From the NCBI GenBank assembly GCA_030620095.1, contig JAUTXW010001314.1, positions 2,330,001 to 2,394,000 of the forward strand: a DNA stretch of 64,000 nucleotides, in the 5' to 3' direction. This DNA comes from Kuschelorhynchus macadamiae. Its lineage: Eukaryota > Arthropoda > Insecta > Coleoptera > Curculionidae. Each line of letters starts with the position of its first letter. Within the stretch, counting starts at the first letter, position 1. The translations under genes and the position numbers were made by a program. Below, one piece after another: positions 44,051 through 55,239 of the stretch. Below the pieces are notes generated by a model that was given only the letters and a program-made list of their open reading frames with translations, was not told the origin of the DNA and did no database searches.

Positions 44051-47000
44051 GTGAGTAGTTACCGAATATCGAATACCAATTTAAGCATTTGCTTGTCTTG
44101 TACTTCTCTCTTCAAAAAATATGTAATAAACATAATGTAACTTTTGTTTTTTTGCATATTAATAAGTCAAATACAACTTTTAATATCAGCAGGGCAATCA
44201 CAAAGTAAATATGCAACCTCTATATAGAACTTTGTCACTTGGCTCCATTTTGTGAATGTATTCTTTTTATTAACAGTGTCCGTTCAGAATATCTGTTACC
44301 TTTTGCAGGTTTTTGCTTTACATTTAAGATAAGTAATCGCTTTGCAGCTACCCCTACCTAACTTTTTAAATTCATTGTGATTCTTCCATGATTTGGGATG
44401 ATTGCTGCAGTAAACATTATGTAAGTGGCATGTGCTGAAACCAAATCTCTATCTTTTTAATTAAACTCTCTAGCTGCTAATATTATGCCAGTCAGTTCAG
44501 CTTTAACAATCCTTGCATATTTATTAACATGCCGCTAACTGAAAATTCGAAGGGTTTACGAACAAACCCAGCAATCACGTTTGCCTTCCGAAGACAGACA
44601 AATAAGAATTATCTTACGTTCAGATGTAAGTCTCCGGCGCCATAGCCTATTGATTACAGGAGCTATAGATTCACTTTCACTCACTTTCACATTTATTGTC
44701 AGGACTCAATATTCGGCGTACCCCAGGGACTGGTGATGACCATATCGTTTTTTTGCTGTATTTTAATGACTCAACTTTTGCAGATGATACTACTCTTTTA
44801 TGGCACGGTAAAAATATTGGAGAACTAGAGAGCGTGGTCATTAGTGACTTCTCTATGATCAAAGGATGATATTGTGCCAACTCTCTTTGTTTTAATGTAT
44901 GCAAAACCAATATTCTCACCTTTGGCTTCACTTATGACAAACTGGTTATAGATGCTAGTATAAAATAAGACTTTCGCTTAATTCCTTGGAACCTATATCG
45001 ATTTAAAGCTTATGTTTGAGGAACACACTACTGTCCTAAGTAAAAAATTATTTTCGCCTTGTTTTGCGATTAGAGTGGTGTCCCTAGAACCATAGCTTTG
45101 CCGAAAAATGGCTCATCACTCTTTTTTCGAGTCTACGATATACTGTATTGCATTTTGGGGAAGTTGTACTCAACCGCGCATAAACTTTCCTAAAATATAT
45201 ATATATACATATATATGATATAGAGAACACCATGCAAAATTTTTGAAACCCGAAGTAATTGTATAACATTACTTCGTTTTTATTGGCTTACAAACAGTAA
45301 GGACTTCTTTTTGTCCTTGATTTTCATGCAACTCTTATGCCTATGCAATATATCCGAGAGCAAGAGAAAAATTCTTGAATTTATTATACCAAGCGCGTGA
45401 ACAAATTTTACCATAACTTGAGTAAAATTATTTTTTTTTTATGGTTCAAAATGCCTTTTGAAGAAGACATCCGAGGCTAAATAACATCACATAACCTCAA
45501 AAACTATTTTTTTAAAACTCAATTTTTCCAAAAACTATGAGAACTGCAGAGAAAAACATGAATACCTTTTTTTTAGATAACAGGCTGCCCTACACTTTTT
45601 CGTTAAACAATTTTGCTTTATCTGCGATAATTTGGAAGATATTAATTTTTGTTTCTGTTACTCTGCTCATTCCTAAACAGCCACTCGAGAGGTAATATTA
45701 GTGAAGAAAAAAGTGCACAATTATATAATTCCTGTGAGAGCCTCAGCCTCCAAACTTGTCTCTAGTGACCGGCTAATATGTATTTTTTTGTTTACAGATA
45801 TTTTAAACCAAAATATATTAGATATTTTTGGTCCGCCGAAAACCAGCGCCACTGCATCACCAGACATTCAACCAAACAGTGGTAATACTGGCAACAGTGG
45901 AGGTGGTATACCAGGAACTGGAAGTTGTACCTGCGTTCCGTACTACCTTTGTAACAATGGAAGCATTAACACAAACGGAGAAGGAATCATTGATATAAGG
46001 TATGTATTTACCTTTAGATTAGCCTATCGAATCAGTTATATTATTCTAGGAGATTAAAGTAAAAGATTACAAAGAAATATTAAAAATATAAAATTACCTA
46101 CCTGGACGCCTAAATACATTACTTACCACGATTTAACTTAGCTTGTTTCTGATAAGCAGTAAACAATGCATTGGATATAACCCTCTTGGGATTAGACCGT
46201 GTCGAAAGGAAATCACTTTCCGACGTTTCACCTTGGATTGCACAGGGCATCTTCAGGGATCTTTACTTCACGAGATCGGAACACTGAATGAGCTCGGCGA
46301 GACCTAGGCTGGCTATTTATAGTCTGATGCTCGAGCAATCGAGGCGAAACGAGTGATTCCATTTTGACAGGTTCTAACTCAAGAACCATGATTTCTTAAT
46401 TGGCGATCTCAGGAATAACTAGAAGAAGCTACTTTGCCAACTAGCCTTTCTCCTTAGATACCGAGATGAAGACGAATTACCAAAATCTCTGCAGATGAAA
46501 CACCACTTAACATCATAAGGTGCAAGGAATATTTACAAACAAGCCAGTAAGGCTAAGAGAAAAGATAAAAGCTTCTCGTCGTGATTTGGATATAAATGTT
46601 CGTAAGTTATTAATTATTTAACTTTTAAGCTTGAACATCAAATATTTACAAGATGACATTACTAATGCGAAAGGGGAGATTATACATCAAGCAGTTACCA
46701 GCAACAGTTCGAAGGGCTTCTGGACAACCAAAAACCAATAAAACCGCCACAAAACACCGTAATACATTTGTCTTTCAAAATCCTTAGTGAAGCAGAACAA
46801 TTCGTCCTCTTTAAAGCCCAAAGCTTCACCATTACACCGTTGAACCGACAATTAAAAGACTTCCAGCAGAAGAAGCAGGCGTAATAGGATATGAAACAGC
46901 GAAGATCATCAAAAATTCTAACCCGAAAGAAAAAATATTTTTAAAATTAAATAATTAAAATTTTATCATGTATAATATATGTGATTATAACATGAAACAT

Positions 47001-50000
47001 TTAAAAAATAATGATACACATGAAGTTAACTTTTTCACAATCTTGTTTTGTCTTTAGCTCTGCTTAAACTAAGGTAGGAATTTGTAGTGCGTTTTGCCCT
47101 AGTTAGGTCGATTCATTTAAATTTTTCAGACTCTCAAAGACAATTTTCAGTAAAATTGAAAATTTTGTTATAAAATACAAGGCATTGGCGGCTATTCGGA
47201 AGAAGTAGGGGAAGTGCCTCTTCGCCAAAAAAAAAATCTGGCAAATTATTTTTTAACACACTTTAAAAATCAATACAAGATACTAATTTTCAATATTAAA
47301 TCTTTTTAATCATTTCATTAAAAATTATCAATAATTGCAATGTTAAATTTAATGCATTCGTAGTATTGCCACTGGCCGCTCGTCAGAAACCTAGGGGCAA
47401 ACCCAAAACCAAATGATATACTTGCGCGTATTAAGGAAACCCGTATATGCGCCTACCGCACCGGCACCAAACTCGTTTGTGTCGATCCACCAAGAAATCC
47501 TCCAGCGAGAAACCAAAAACAATGCCCGAAAATTATGCGTTGCTATGGCAACGGGAGTATCGCATGTACGAAGACCGCGCGTCTAGGGAAGAGCCGCAGT
47601 TTAACGCTTCCGTTCGAATTGTACGTATTTTATCGGCGTACTTTTATTTTATTCTTTGGAGAAGTGGCGCGTGTGTGTAGTTGAAAATGAATTCGTTTCG
47701 GCCCGTTAGTGACATTGTTTGTAGTTTGTTAGAAACTCCATTTTCCCGTTGGAAAAAAGATGACAAAAAGGACCCTTTAAATAAGGGTCGACAAACAAGT
47801 GTGCTGACAATTAGTGCTAAAAAACACATTAAAAATTCTGGTAAATCGTACAATATTCATTTCAAAAATTCATGGTTTTCTGAATTTAAGTGGATGTGTT
47901 GCAGTGGATATTTGCAAAAAATGTTTTTCCTGCGGTGCCCATTTTAGATCTTGTCTGTCCTAATTTTCTCTAACTAACACTTCCCCTATTTTTTGCCCAC
48001 GAGCCGCCACTGATACAGGATGTTGTATTTAAATTAACAATTGTTTCCTCAATTTTATGTCATATCTTAACTTATTCGATCAGCCACTCAGTCTGAAATT
48101 TCAATTTTCATATGTGAATACCTCAAAAACAGTTGAAGATGGGAATAAATTATATTATGTGTGTGTTGTATTTAAATTAACGAATTTTTCTTAATTTTGT
48201 GTCATATTTTTTTTATTCAAAAAACAGTTGTTTTTATTTTATTTTTTATAAACATTACACAAATCTCCACAAACTTCATATTTAAAGTTTGTTCCTATCA
48301 GTACGTATACTGGAAATATAAAGCCTGTTCAAAGATACCTGGATCACTCTGAACATATTTCGAACCTGCCTTACCACTTTCGTCCTAACTTGGTCCCAAC
48401 CATATAATTATAAGTGGGGATAAGAATATTTATAGCCGACAAGTGAAGCATCTGTAAAATACGTCACCGGAATTGACGATGTGTACTTGCAAAAACCATG
48501 TCGTCAAACCTTAGTTTTTATCCGCAAATGTAGGCAACTGTTATAAATTAACGTTTTAAAAGGAATACTATTTATAACTGTCCATATCTGGAATACGGAA
48601 ATTTACAATTAATATTCGTTAACAATAAATATTTCTTTATATTTATTTATAACGAAAAGTACTATAGGTAATTATTAATAAATCAACAACAAACGAGGTA
48701 TTAAATGATTAGTAATTCCGTCAGAATTTTTATTAAAAAAATCCTTCTTTGAATATAGACTGGGAATTTTCTTGACGCCCTTTCTTTACATCAAACCACT
48801 GAACTAACAAATATCTCATAAAAACTTCAACGAACTTTGTTTATACTTAGCTGAAATAAACCTATGTATTAGAGCGGCACTTAACTTTTAATCGCTGTTA
48901 CTATCCTAAACGATATTCAACATTCGGCAACCATGTGACAATCTGGCAGTGGCATGGCATTATTTGTATTTACATTTTTAAGCCAATTATAAGGGCGCTT
49001 CCGGCAGTTGTGAAAATATGTTAGAAAAAAAAATTAAACTAAATAATTCGGATAATTATTTAGTTTAAGACTAATTCCCGCACCAAAATATATTTCCTAT
49101 ATAATCTGTAATGCCAGCAAGCAGAATAAATGATTTTAAAAATTCAGGGATATAAAACTTACTTCTTACCAAGTACTCGATAAATATACATGAAATAAAT
49201 AACATTAAAAGGTATTTTCGAAAAAATATAGTACAAATTCTTAAATAACACAGTTATTTCTACCTTCTACCTACAGTTTTCAGTCCATAGGTGAAACATA
49301 AATTAGAATGATTCACCAAATTTTGTTAGTATTCACTAGATAGCAGGCGAGTTTAAGCGGGTAGTCATTATTCTTAAATTCCTCTTTGGGTCAAACAAAA
49401 TATATTAAAAATACTGAAATGAACAATTCTTAAGTATCTTTCATTTTCTATTGCGAGCTTTCGCTTCCGGAAGAAGTTCATGTATCAGACATACTTTTAC
49501 CGAAGTTTAAAATAGTTTAGAATCAGAACCACATAAAAAAATGATTTCGTTTTTAAAATAATGTGGAATAAATATTTCTTCCATCACTGAGAGATGCAAA
49601 ATAATATTTCTAGTATGTAAATTTAATTTCTCTTCTTGCGCATGCTCTCTCCGATACATTCCGGTATCTTTTTGTAAAATGGCTTCACTATCCTCTTCTC
49701 ATAAATATAACAGACTACCTTAACTATGTTCTCGTTTTTATACAATATATAACCAGCACAAAAATGTTCACCTTTGTAAACATATTTGACAGCTCACCAA
49801 TGACCCCTAACCTATTAAGAATTTGCCAGACCATATTATATAAGCATTTGTCATTTTAGAAACTCTCGCACTATTATGTAAGATTATGGGGATCTTATTT
49901 AATTTTGAGCAAATATCAAATTAACTCGTATCTGCTTTGTATATTAAAATATTGCTTTTGTTTCAGAATAAATGATGGTCCCTGCGAAAGCTACATCGAA

Positions 50001-50906
50001 GTTTGTTGCAACAAAGAAGATCAAGCAGAACAACCCATAACACCGACACCTGCCCCACTTAAACTCAAAGGATGTGGATACCGACATCCAGACGGTATAG
50101 GCTTCCGAATTACGGGTGATAAAGAAAACGAAGCACAATTTGGAGAATTCCCTTGGATGGTCGCAGTTCTAAGAGAGGAAACGGTGGAAGGAAATCCTAA
50201 TAAGTTAAATGTATATCAATGTGGAGGAGCTTTAATCCACCCTCAGATAGTTGTAACTGCGGCGCATTGCGTCAGCGGAAAAAATAAAACTTTTAAAATT
50301 CGAGCTGGTGAATGGGACACCCAGCATACCCAGGAATTATACCCCCATCAAGACAGGGAAGTACAATCTGTTGTAGTGCATCCACAATATTATGCTGGGG
50401 CACTATACAATGATGTTGCCGTCTTGTATCTCAAATCTGCCTTTGATATAGCAGAAAATGTTGACACTATTTGTTTGCCACCACAGGGTACTGTCCTCAA
50501 TACAGCTACTTGCTATGCTACAGGTTGGGGCAAAGACGTATTTGGTCAAAAAGGAAAATATCAAGTCATTCTGAAAAAAATCGATCTTCCAATTGTTCCA
50601 AATGCCAAGTGCCAAGAACAGTTAAGAACAACTAGATTAGGCAAATTTTTCGAACTGCACAGATCGTTTATGTGCGCTGGTGGGGTGCCCGGAAAAGATA
50701 CATGTAAAGGGGACGGAGGTAGTCCTTTGGTGTGTCCCATTGCAGGACAAAATGACCGATATTATCAGATGGGTATTGTCGCCTGGGGTATTGGATGTGG
50801 TGAAAATAATACCCCTGGAGTATATGTGAACTTACCGTTGTTCAGAGAATGGATTGACTCACAAGTCAAATCTTTTGGCTTGGACACTTCGTCGTATCAA
50901 TATTAA
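43891..50906 (+). CDS. CLIP-domain serine protease homolog (PPAF2-like), three exons
   Basis: Exons 43891-44050, 45798-45999 and 49967-50906 join in phase (phases 1 and 2; all sites GT/AG) to 433 residues. A signal peptide (about 1-26, hydrophobic ISIFLLVSSVCVS) leads to a Gly/Ser/Thr-rich linker. A CLIP domain follows at about 97-135 with six Cys (97, 99, 105, 127, 134, 135), then a chymotrypsin-fold domain. His (TAAHC, about 221) and Asp (YNDVAV, about 270) are kept, but the catalytic Ser is Gly (GDGGSP, about 371), so it cannot cleave peptides. Secreted homologs of this kind are cofactors in prophenoloxidase activation in insect haemolymph. The motifs CTCVPYYLC and GEGIIDIR fit PPAF2/masquerade-like SPHs; orthology to a named gene is inference. 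No frame breaks are seen. Confidence 0.93.
44690..45180 (+). pseudogene. Non-LTR RT scrap inside intron 1
   Basis: Broken plus-strand frames read DSIFGVPQGLVM, then FADDTTLLWHGKNIGELESVVISDFSMIKG, then CKTNILTFG and KLMFEEHTTVLSKKL. This is the RT palm with an intact FADD box and downstream region of a CR1/Jockey-like element. Several shifts interrupt it. It has the same orientation as the host gene. Confidence 0.75.
45798..45999 (+). CDS. SPH exon 2 (linker and first half of CLIP domain)
   Basis: The acceptor TTTGTTTACAG|ATATTT and donor ATAAG|GTATGT are consensus. Encodes residues 54-120: a Pro/Ser/Gly/Asn-rich linker and CTCVPYYLC...IIDI with the first three CLIP cysteines. Placing an intron inside the CLIP domain is common in this family. 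Confidence 0.9.
46176..46960 (+). pseudogene. PLE 5' fragment in intron 2
   Basis: TCTTGGGATTAGACCGTGTC followed by CTTTCCGACGTTTCACC and GGCATCTTCAGG (46186-46260) is the PLE inverted end seen at 41836 and 43808. Downstream, broken frames include EAEQFVLFKAQSFTI and IKNSNP-like pieces matching the PLE N-terminus at 41975-42277. No RT or GIY-YIG remains. Confidence 0.75.
47175..48020 (+). mobile_element. hAT deletion derivative in intron 2
   Basis: Ends CATTGGCGGCTATTCGG (47183) and CCACGAGCCGCCACTG (to 48012). AGTAGGGGAAGTG and its complement lie just inside each end. Flanks ATACAAGG and ATACAGGA look like a diverged 8-bp duplication. Inside, 47681-47947 encodes LLETPFSRWKKDDKKDPLNKGRQ, then HFKNSWFSEFKWMCCSG, the N-terminal zinc-finger leader of ZMYM-type hAT transposases. 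It is related by termini to the outer hAT at 11321. Confidence 0.75.
48013..49966 (+). other. Remainder of intron 2
   Basis: No coding sequence. GTTGTATTTAAATTAAC is repeated at about 48023 and 48167 with similar following sequence. A perfect hairpin lies at 49034-49068. The intron ends with TTGCTTTTGTTTCAG. Confidence 0.6.
49967..50906 (+). CDS. SPH exon 3 (rest of CLIP domain and protease-like domain)
   Basis: The acceptor TTGTTTCAG|AATAAATG gives INDGPCESYIEVCC (last three CLIP Cys), a Pro-rich linker, then GFRITGDKENEAQFGEFPWMV at the start of the chymotrypsin fold. Upstream codons of this open frame (49905-49966) are intron. TAA at 50904-50906. Confidence 0.93.
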
Positions 50907-50935
50907 CTGTTTTAAGTTAAATTTTTACTATTTAT

Positions 50936-50941
50936 AATAAA
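50936..50941 (+). terminator. Poly(A) signal of the SPH gene
   Basis: AATAAA 30 bases after the stop codon, followed by further AATAAAT words; the first of several candidates. Confidence 0.65.
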
Positions 50942-51410
50942 AAATAATAAATATAAATCCTCGTTTAAATATTTAGTGGTCCTGAAAATCAAAGGTAGTA
51001 AAAGTGCGGGACACAAAAGAAAACCGGGCGGAGTCAATCGGTTTAGGAAGGTCGGCCAAGAAATCTCTTTAAACCAGTGGTGTCCCGTCGTTCTTTAAGT
51101 AATATGGCACTCCTTTTTGACTATACGCACTTCAGATAATTAAAAAATGTAACTATGCTTAATGAACCTTTATCTATATTTGTCTGTTTTCTTTCGTGTA
51201 CCGCACTTCTATATCTCTTTTGTGTTGCAAAAACGACGAACTGTCGAATTTTAAAATGATTTAATTTTAATTTTTCTTGATCGATTTACCTATAAATATA
51301 TTTTTTCTTAAGTTCTGTCGTTAATGGTTCCTGGGCTACTGCCTACGTCCACTATTATTGGACCACCCAGTATAGTGGTACACGATTTACAAGTCCAGAT
51401 TTTACAAAGG

Positions 51411-52140
51411 CAGCCAGCATCAGATTCAGTGAACGAGATTTATCAAAATTTTAATTTATGCAGTTCGACTTTGGGCTAGTCGGGTATGCCAAAAGTGGCC
51501 GTCTGTCTCAGTTTGTCATATTATTTTATACAAGGGCCGTCATTGTGAAGTACTATACAGGGCGTTTCCTAATTGCGTGCTGATGTTAAAGGGGGTGTTT
51601 TTGTCCTAAAAGTCTTAACTTTTGAGATACAGGACGGTAAAGTTTAAAAATCCCAATTCTGATGCTATTGTAGATAACTGCATGAAATTTGATACACGTC
51701 TTCTATGCATTAAGGAGCATACAGATTTACCCAGGTTAATTACATATGCACGCCATTGGTAGAAGTTTCAAAAATTGATTGTTAATAAAAAATGCCCTTT
51801 TATGCATAAAAGACGAGTATTAAATTCCACACAGTTATTTATCTATAATAGCATCAGAATTAGAATTTTAAAAAAATGTTTTTTTAAAACCCTGTATCTC
51901 CAAAGTTAAGACTTTTAGGTTTATATCAAACTTTTTTCTTAAAAAGGTCCAAGAATCGCCCCTCTTTAACATTAGCACGCAATTAGGAAATGCCCTGTAT
52001 AGTACTTCACAATGACGCCCCCTGTACAAAGTAATATGACAGACAAAGAGTCACTTTTGGCATACCCGAATAGCCTAAAGTCGAACTGCATAAGTTAAAA
52101 TTTTGATAATAAACCTTGTTCACTGCAATCAGTGCTGGCT
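51411..52140. mobile_element. Foldback element nested in the DDE transposon
   Basis: Long inverted arms (about 51411-51640 and 51905-52140) share AGCCAGCA, CAGTGAAC, ATCAAAATTTTAA, ATGCAGTTCGACTTT, GGGTATGCCAAAAGTG, TACTATACAGGGC and TTCCTAATTGCGTGCT. The centre of about 260 bp also shows weaker symmetry (GATGCTATTGTAGATAA / TTATCTATAATAGCATC). No coding capacity. Target duplication not identified. Confidence 0.8.
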
Positions 52141-52298
52141 CCCCTACTATAACTACATTGATGTGTTAATTTTGGAAAAATATGAATTCTCTAGTTTTTC
52201 AAATATTAATTGCAATATTAGATATTTTTTGACACCCGGTATTGAACAGAAAATTAATTATTTTGAAGCAGTTTGTTGACAGCTACTTTATGAACAAT

Positions 52299-53599
52299 TT
52301 AACAAAATTCTGATTCTAAGGGTTCGATTCCTTCTAAATCGTGGTCTTCCTCTGAAAATGATGAGGTTTCGTCGTCACTACTTGAAGATCCCAGTGTGAT
52401 AACTAAATCATCAATAACCGTTTCAATTTTGCCATCTACTTCCCAGTATTTATCTTCAATAGAACGAACATGTTTAACATACATACATTTCCAATTTTCA
52501 GCCGATATTGAGTCAATCGCTTCTAATGTTATTTTATTTAAATCTTTAATTGAAAGTTCACCGATGTTGCGCTCTCGAAAATATTTTTTTACTCCTGCCC
52601 ATGCAAGTTCAAAAGGGTTGAGGTCGCACATGTATGGAGGCAGCCTTAAACGTGTATGACCGAGGTTACGTAAAAGACCGTCAATTTTATCCTTTTTTTC
52701 TCTAGGCTTGTTAACTGATATTACTTCATATAATTGATATTTTCTCCATGTTGGATCACATACAAGATTGTTCGATTTAAGCCACGATATCATATGAGCT
52801 TTTGTAGAGTATTTAGTTGGCACTTTATCTTCTACCTGAGAATGATAAGACGCATTATCCATAACCACGACTGATTTGGGAGGAATGTTAGTTAGAAGCT
52901 TCTCGAGCAACTACTTTTCAAAATTATCTCTTCATCTGTCCATGATCTCCAGTTGTTAGTCCCGAGTAAAAAACTAAAGCAGCACCCGGAGCAAATCCGG
53001 CTTCTGAACCAGCATGAACTATAATAAAACGACTACTAGAGCGGATTCCCTGAACAACACCTGTAACACTTTCACTTTGCCAGTATTTGTTCACTGTCAT
53101 CATTATCTACCCCGTCTAGATACACAATATTGCGTCCTTCTTGCCTCTATTGCCTTACAGTTGATAGATATTTCACCCGCCAGTGAAAAATATTTGGTCT
53201 CTCAATGAGCAATTTTCGTTTTTTTTTGGCACTTGGAAAATCTATTTTGTTCTTTATAGCACGAAGTAGGGGTTTGCAGGTCGGAACCTTCTTTAAGTTT
53301 ATATAAAAATCTTTTTTTTGTTTCTCGAATTACTTGAAAATCACTACCGTCAATTTTATCTTTGTATGATAATCGGGGTCTTTTTTTACCAGGAGATTTT
53401 AAAGGTGAAGTAGAACATGAGCGATCGTTATGTTCTCTTTGAATTTTTCTTACACTACTTTCCGAAATGCAGCCCGTTCTGTTCGATTTTGAATTGGAAT
53501 AGTCAAACTATTTTCAGCTTCTCTAGTACAGGCCTCTATAACGCTCGCAATAACTTCACGTGCACCGCTTCGAATTGTTTTTCCTCTTTTGCTCGCCAT
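52299..53599 (-). pseudogene. DDE transposase (IS630/Tc1-mariner type, DDE_3-like), broken
   Basis: The start ATG at 53599 gives MASKRGKTIRSGAREVIASV and then frameshifts near 53480. Continuing frames give SVRKIQREHND, SPLKSPGKKRPRLSYKDKI, YLDGVDNDD (region of the first Asp), and RFIIVHAGSEAGFAPGAALVFYSG. The intact 203-codon frame 52910-52299 carries VVVMDNASYHS (second Asp) and LRLPPYMCDLNPFELAWAGVK (terminal Glu), then an acidic Ser-rich tail. The HAGSE..F and LPPY.CDLNP.E motifs are typical of this family in arthropods. At least two frameshifts or stops, one before LLEKLLTNIPP, make it inactive. Confidence 0.85.
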
Positions 53600-53947
53600 C
53601 GTTACTTCGAAATAATAATTCAAACTTAACGCAACGCATTTATACAGAAATTAAAACAAATGCTCGAAATGTATAGGCGCCACTGGAAATAGCTAGTTTT
53701 TTCTAGCGGCAAGTGCATGGAGACTAGGCACATCCCAATTACAAGTGGACCAGTGCGAAATTTACTAAATCCTCGATTAATTTTCCGTACCGCTTAACTG
53801 GCGCACTTTATAGGTGAAACGGCAAACTATTACAACAAATAAAATAACATAAAATTTATTTTCGCACACAAATTTTACTTTTCCGCTTGCTTAAGACTAT
53901 GAACCTTTTTTAAGGACCGCCCGGTTTTCTTTCGTGTCCCGCACTTT

Positions 53948-55239
53948 AAAAAGAGATGCATTGTTTTGGTTATTATTCAGTCATATAAACATTAATTTAA
54001 TTAATAGAATTACTGTTTCGTATAGTTAGACCGCTCATATTAGACAGTGGCGCTTCCAGAACTCTGGTCTGGGGAGGGTAGTTGTTGGCAGGAGGGGGGG
54101 GACACCCGTTTAGGCAAATTTTAAACAAAGGTTAGCAAATTAAAGAATTATTATTTACTCGTAATTAACTTTATTTTAAAAAAGTAATGATAGAATATTT
54201 GGAAATAAAATAGTAACTCTTAATACTTTCAAAATTACGATAATATATATAATACATAGTACATACCTTGTAAAAATTAAACGGAGACCTTGCAATTACA
54301 AATTTGTCTTTTTACTGCAATAGACAAAACAAAAGCATTTATCGTTCACGTCTCCGATCCCGAGTCGTGATTTTTTAAATGTATAAATTTCGACAGTGGC
54401 GAAGGGGATAAGACCGCCAAACTCCTTACGTGTGGGAAACGTTGATGCCATATCAGTCGAATATTATTCATACGTCGAAAAATTATCACAATAATATCTA
54501 TCAAATTTTCCGTTTAATAAATTTATTGTCAAAAATATTAGAAGCAAAATAATTTTCTGTATTTTCAATATTAGGTATTGGATGTTTGAGTCCCCCTCAA
54601 CCCCTCCCCCTTGAACGTCTTTGATATTAGATATGAAATAAACTCGAGTTTTTATTTGACATCATATGAATATCAAAACCAGGCACGGGATATCCCCAAT
54701 ACTATTATGAAGTTTTGAAAAAAATATTAGCGATTCTTTTATGTAAATATTGATCTTTGATTCTTATTCAGCATCAAGAACTCCTTTAAACCAAATTTCA
54801 ACAAAATATTTTATTGGCTTTCGGAGATACCAGCTTTCAAAAAAATGAATTTTTTTACATTTCAAAAATTTAGTCTAGAGGTGTTCTTGACGGTGCTGAA
54901 TAAGAATCTAAGATCAAAAATTCCATTAAAAAATCGCTAATAGTTTTTTCAAAAATGTGACCCCTTTTTTCCCACCCAGGATCGCACGCCAATGAGTAAA
55001 TCAAATGATCAACATGATCAGATTTTGAATCCATAGAAAGCACCAGAGTTTTAAACTAATCTGATAAATAATTTCTGAGATACCGCGGTGTACTTATGAA
55101 AAGCGGATCAAACTATATATATTTTGTTCCGGATTAGCGGGTAACGAAACACGTAATTTCTCATTCCAAACACAGCTTACAGTAGTACAGCCAAAGATTT
55201 TAACGAGCTCTTCGAATTTTTTTCTGCCAAAGTGAATTT
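53948..55239. other. Unassigned DNA
   Basis: CAGTGGCGCTTCCAGAACTC near 54052 followed by a G-rich run looks like a hAT-type terminus, but I found no matching opposite end with the same flanks. No gene seen. Confidence 0.35.

Larger units (their letters stand above)
51001..53947 (-). mobile_element. Tc1/mariner-superfamily-like DDE transposon
   Basis: Terminal inverted repeats AAAGTGCGGGACACAAAAGA (51001) and its near-perfect complement ending at 53947 extend about 32 bp through AAAACCGGGCGG. The minus strand encodes a DDE transposase. A third end-like copy (TTTTCTTTCGTGTACCGCAC, about 51187-51207) lies inside in right-end orientation. A TA target duplication is possible but off by one base at one end. 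Confidence 0.85.

Noticed and set aside
47447..47680. 77-codon plus-strand frame in a GC-rich patch
   Set aside because: Lies in the leader region of a hAT derivative; no domain seen.
49905..49966. Alternative start of the SPH protein at 49905 (MSKYQINSYLL)
   Set aside because: It lies in intron sequence before a consensus TTGTTTCAG acceptor; starting there would drop half of the CLIP domain and the signal peptide.
54052..54990. hAT element from CAGTGGCGCTTCC (54052) to CGCCAATG (about 54990)
   Set aside because: Inner terminal sequences do not match well and the 8-bp flanks differ.
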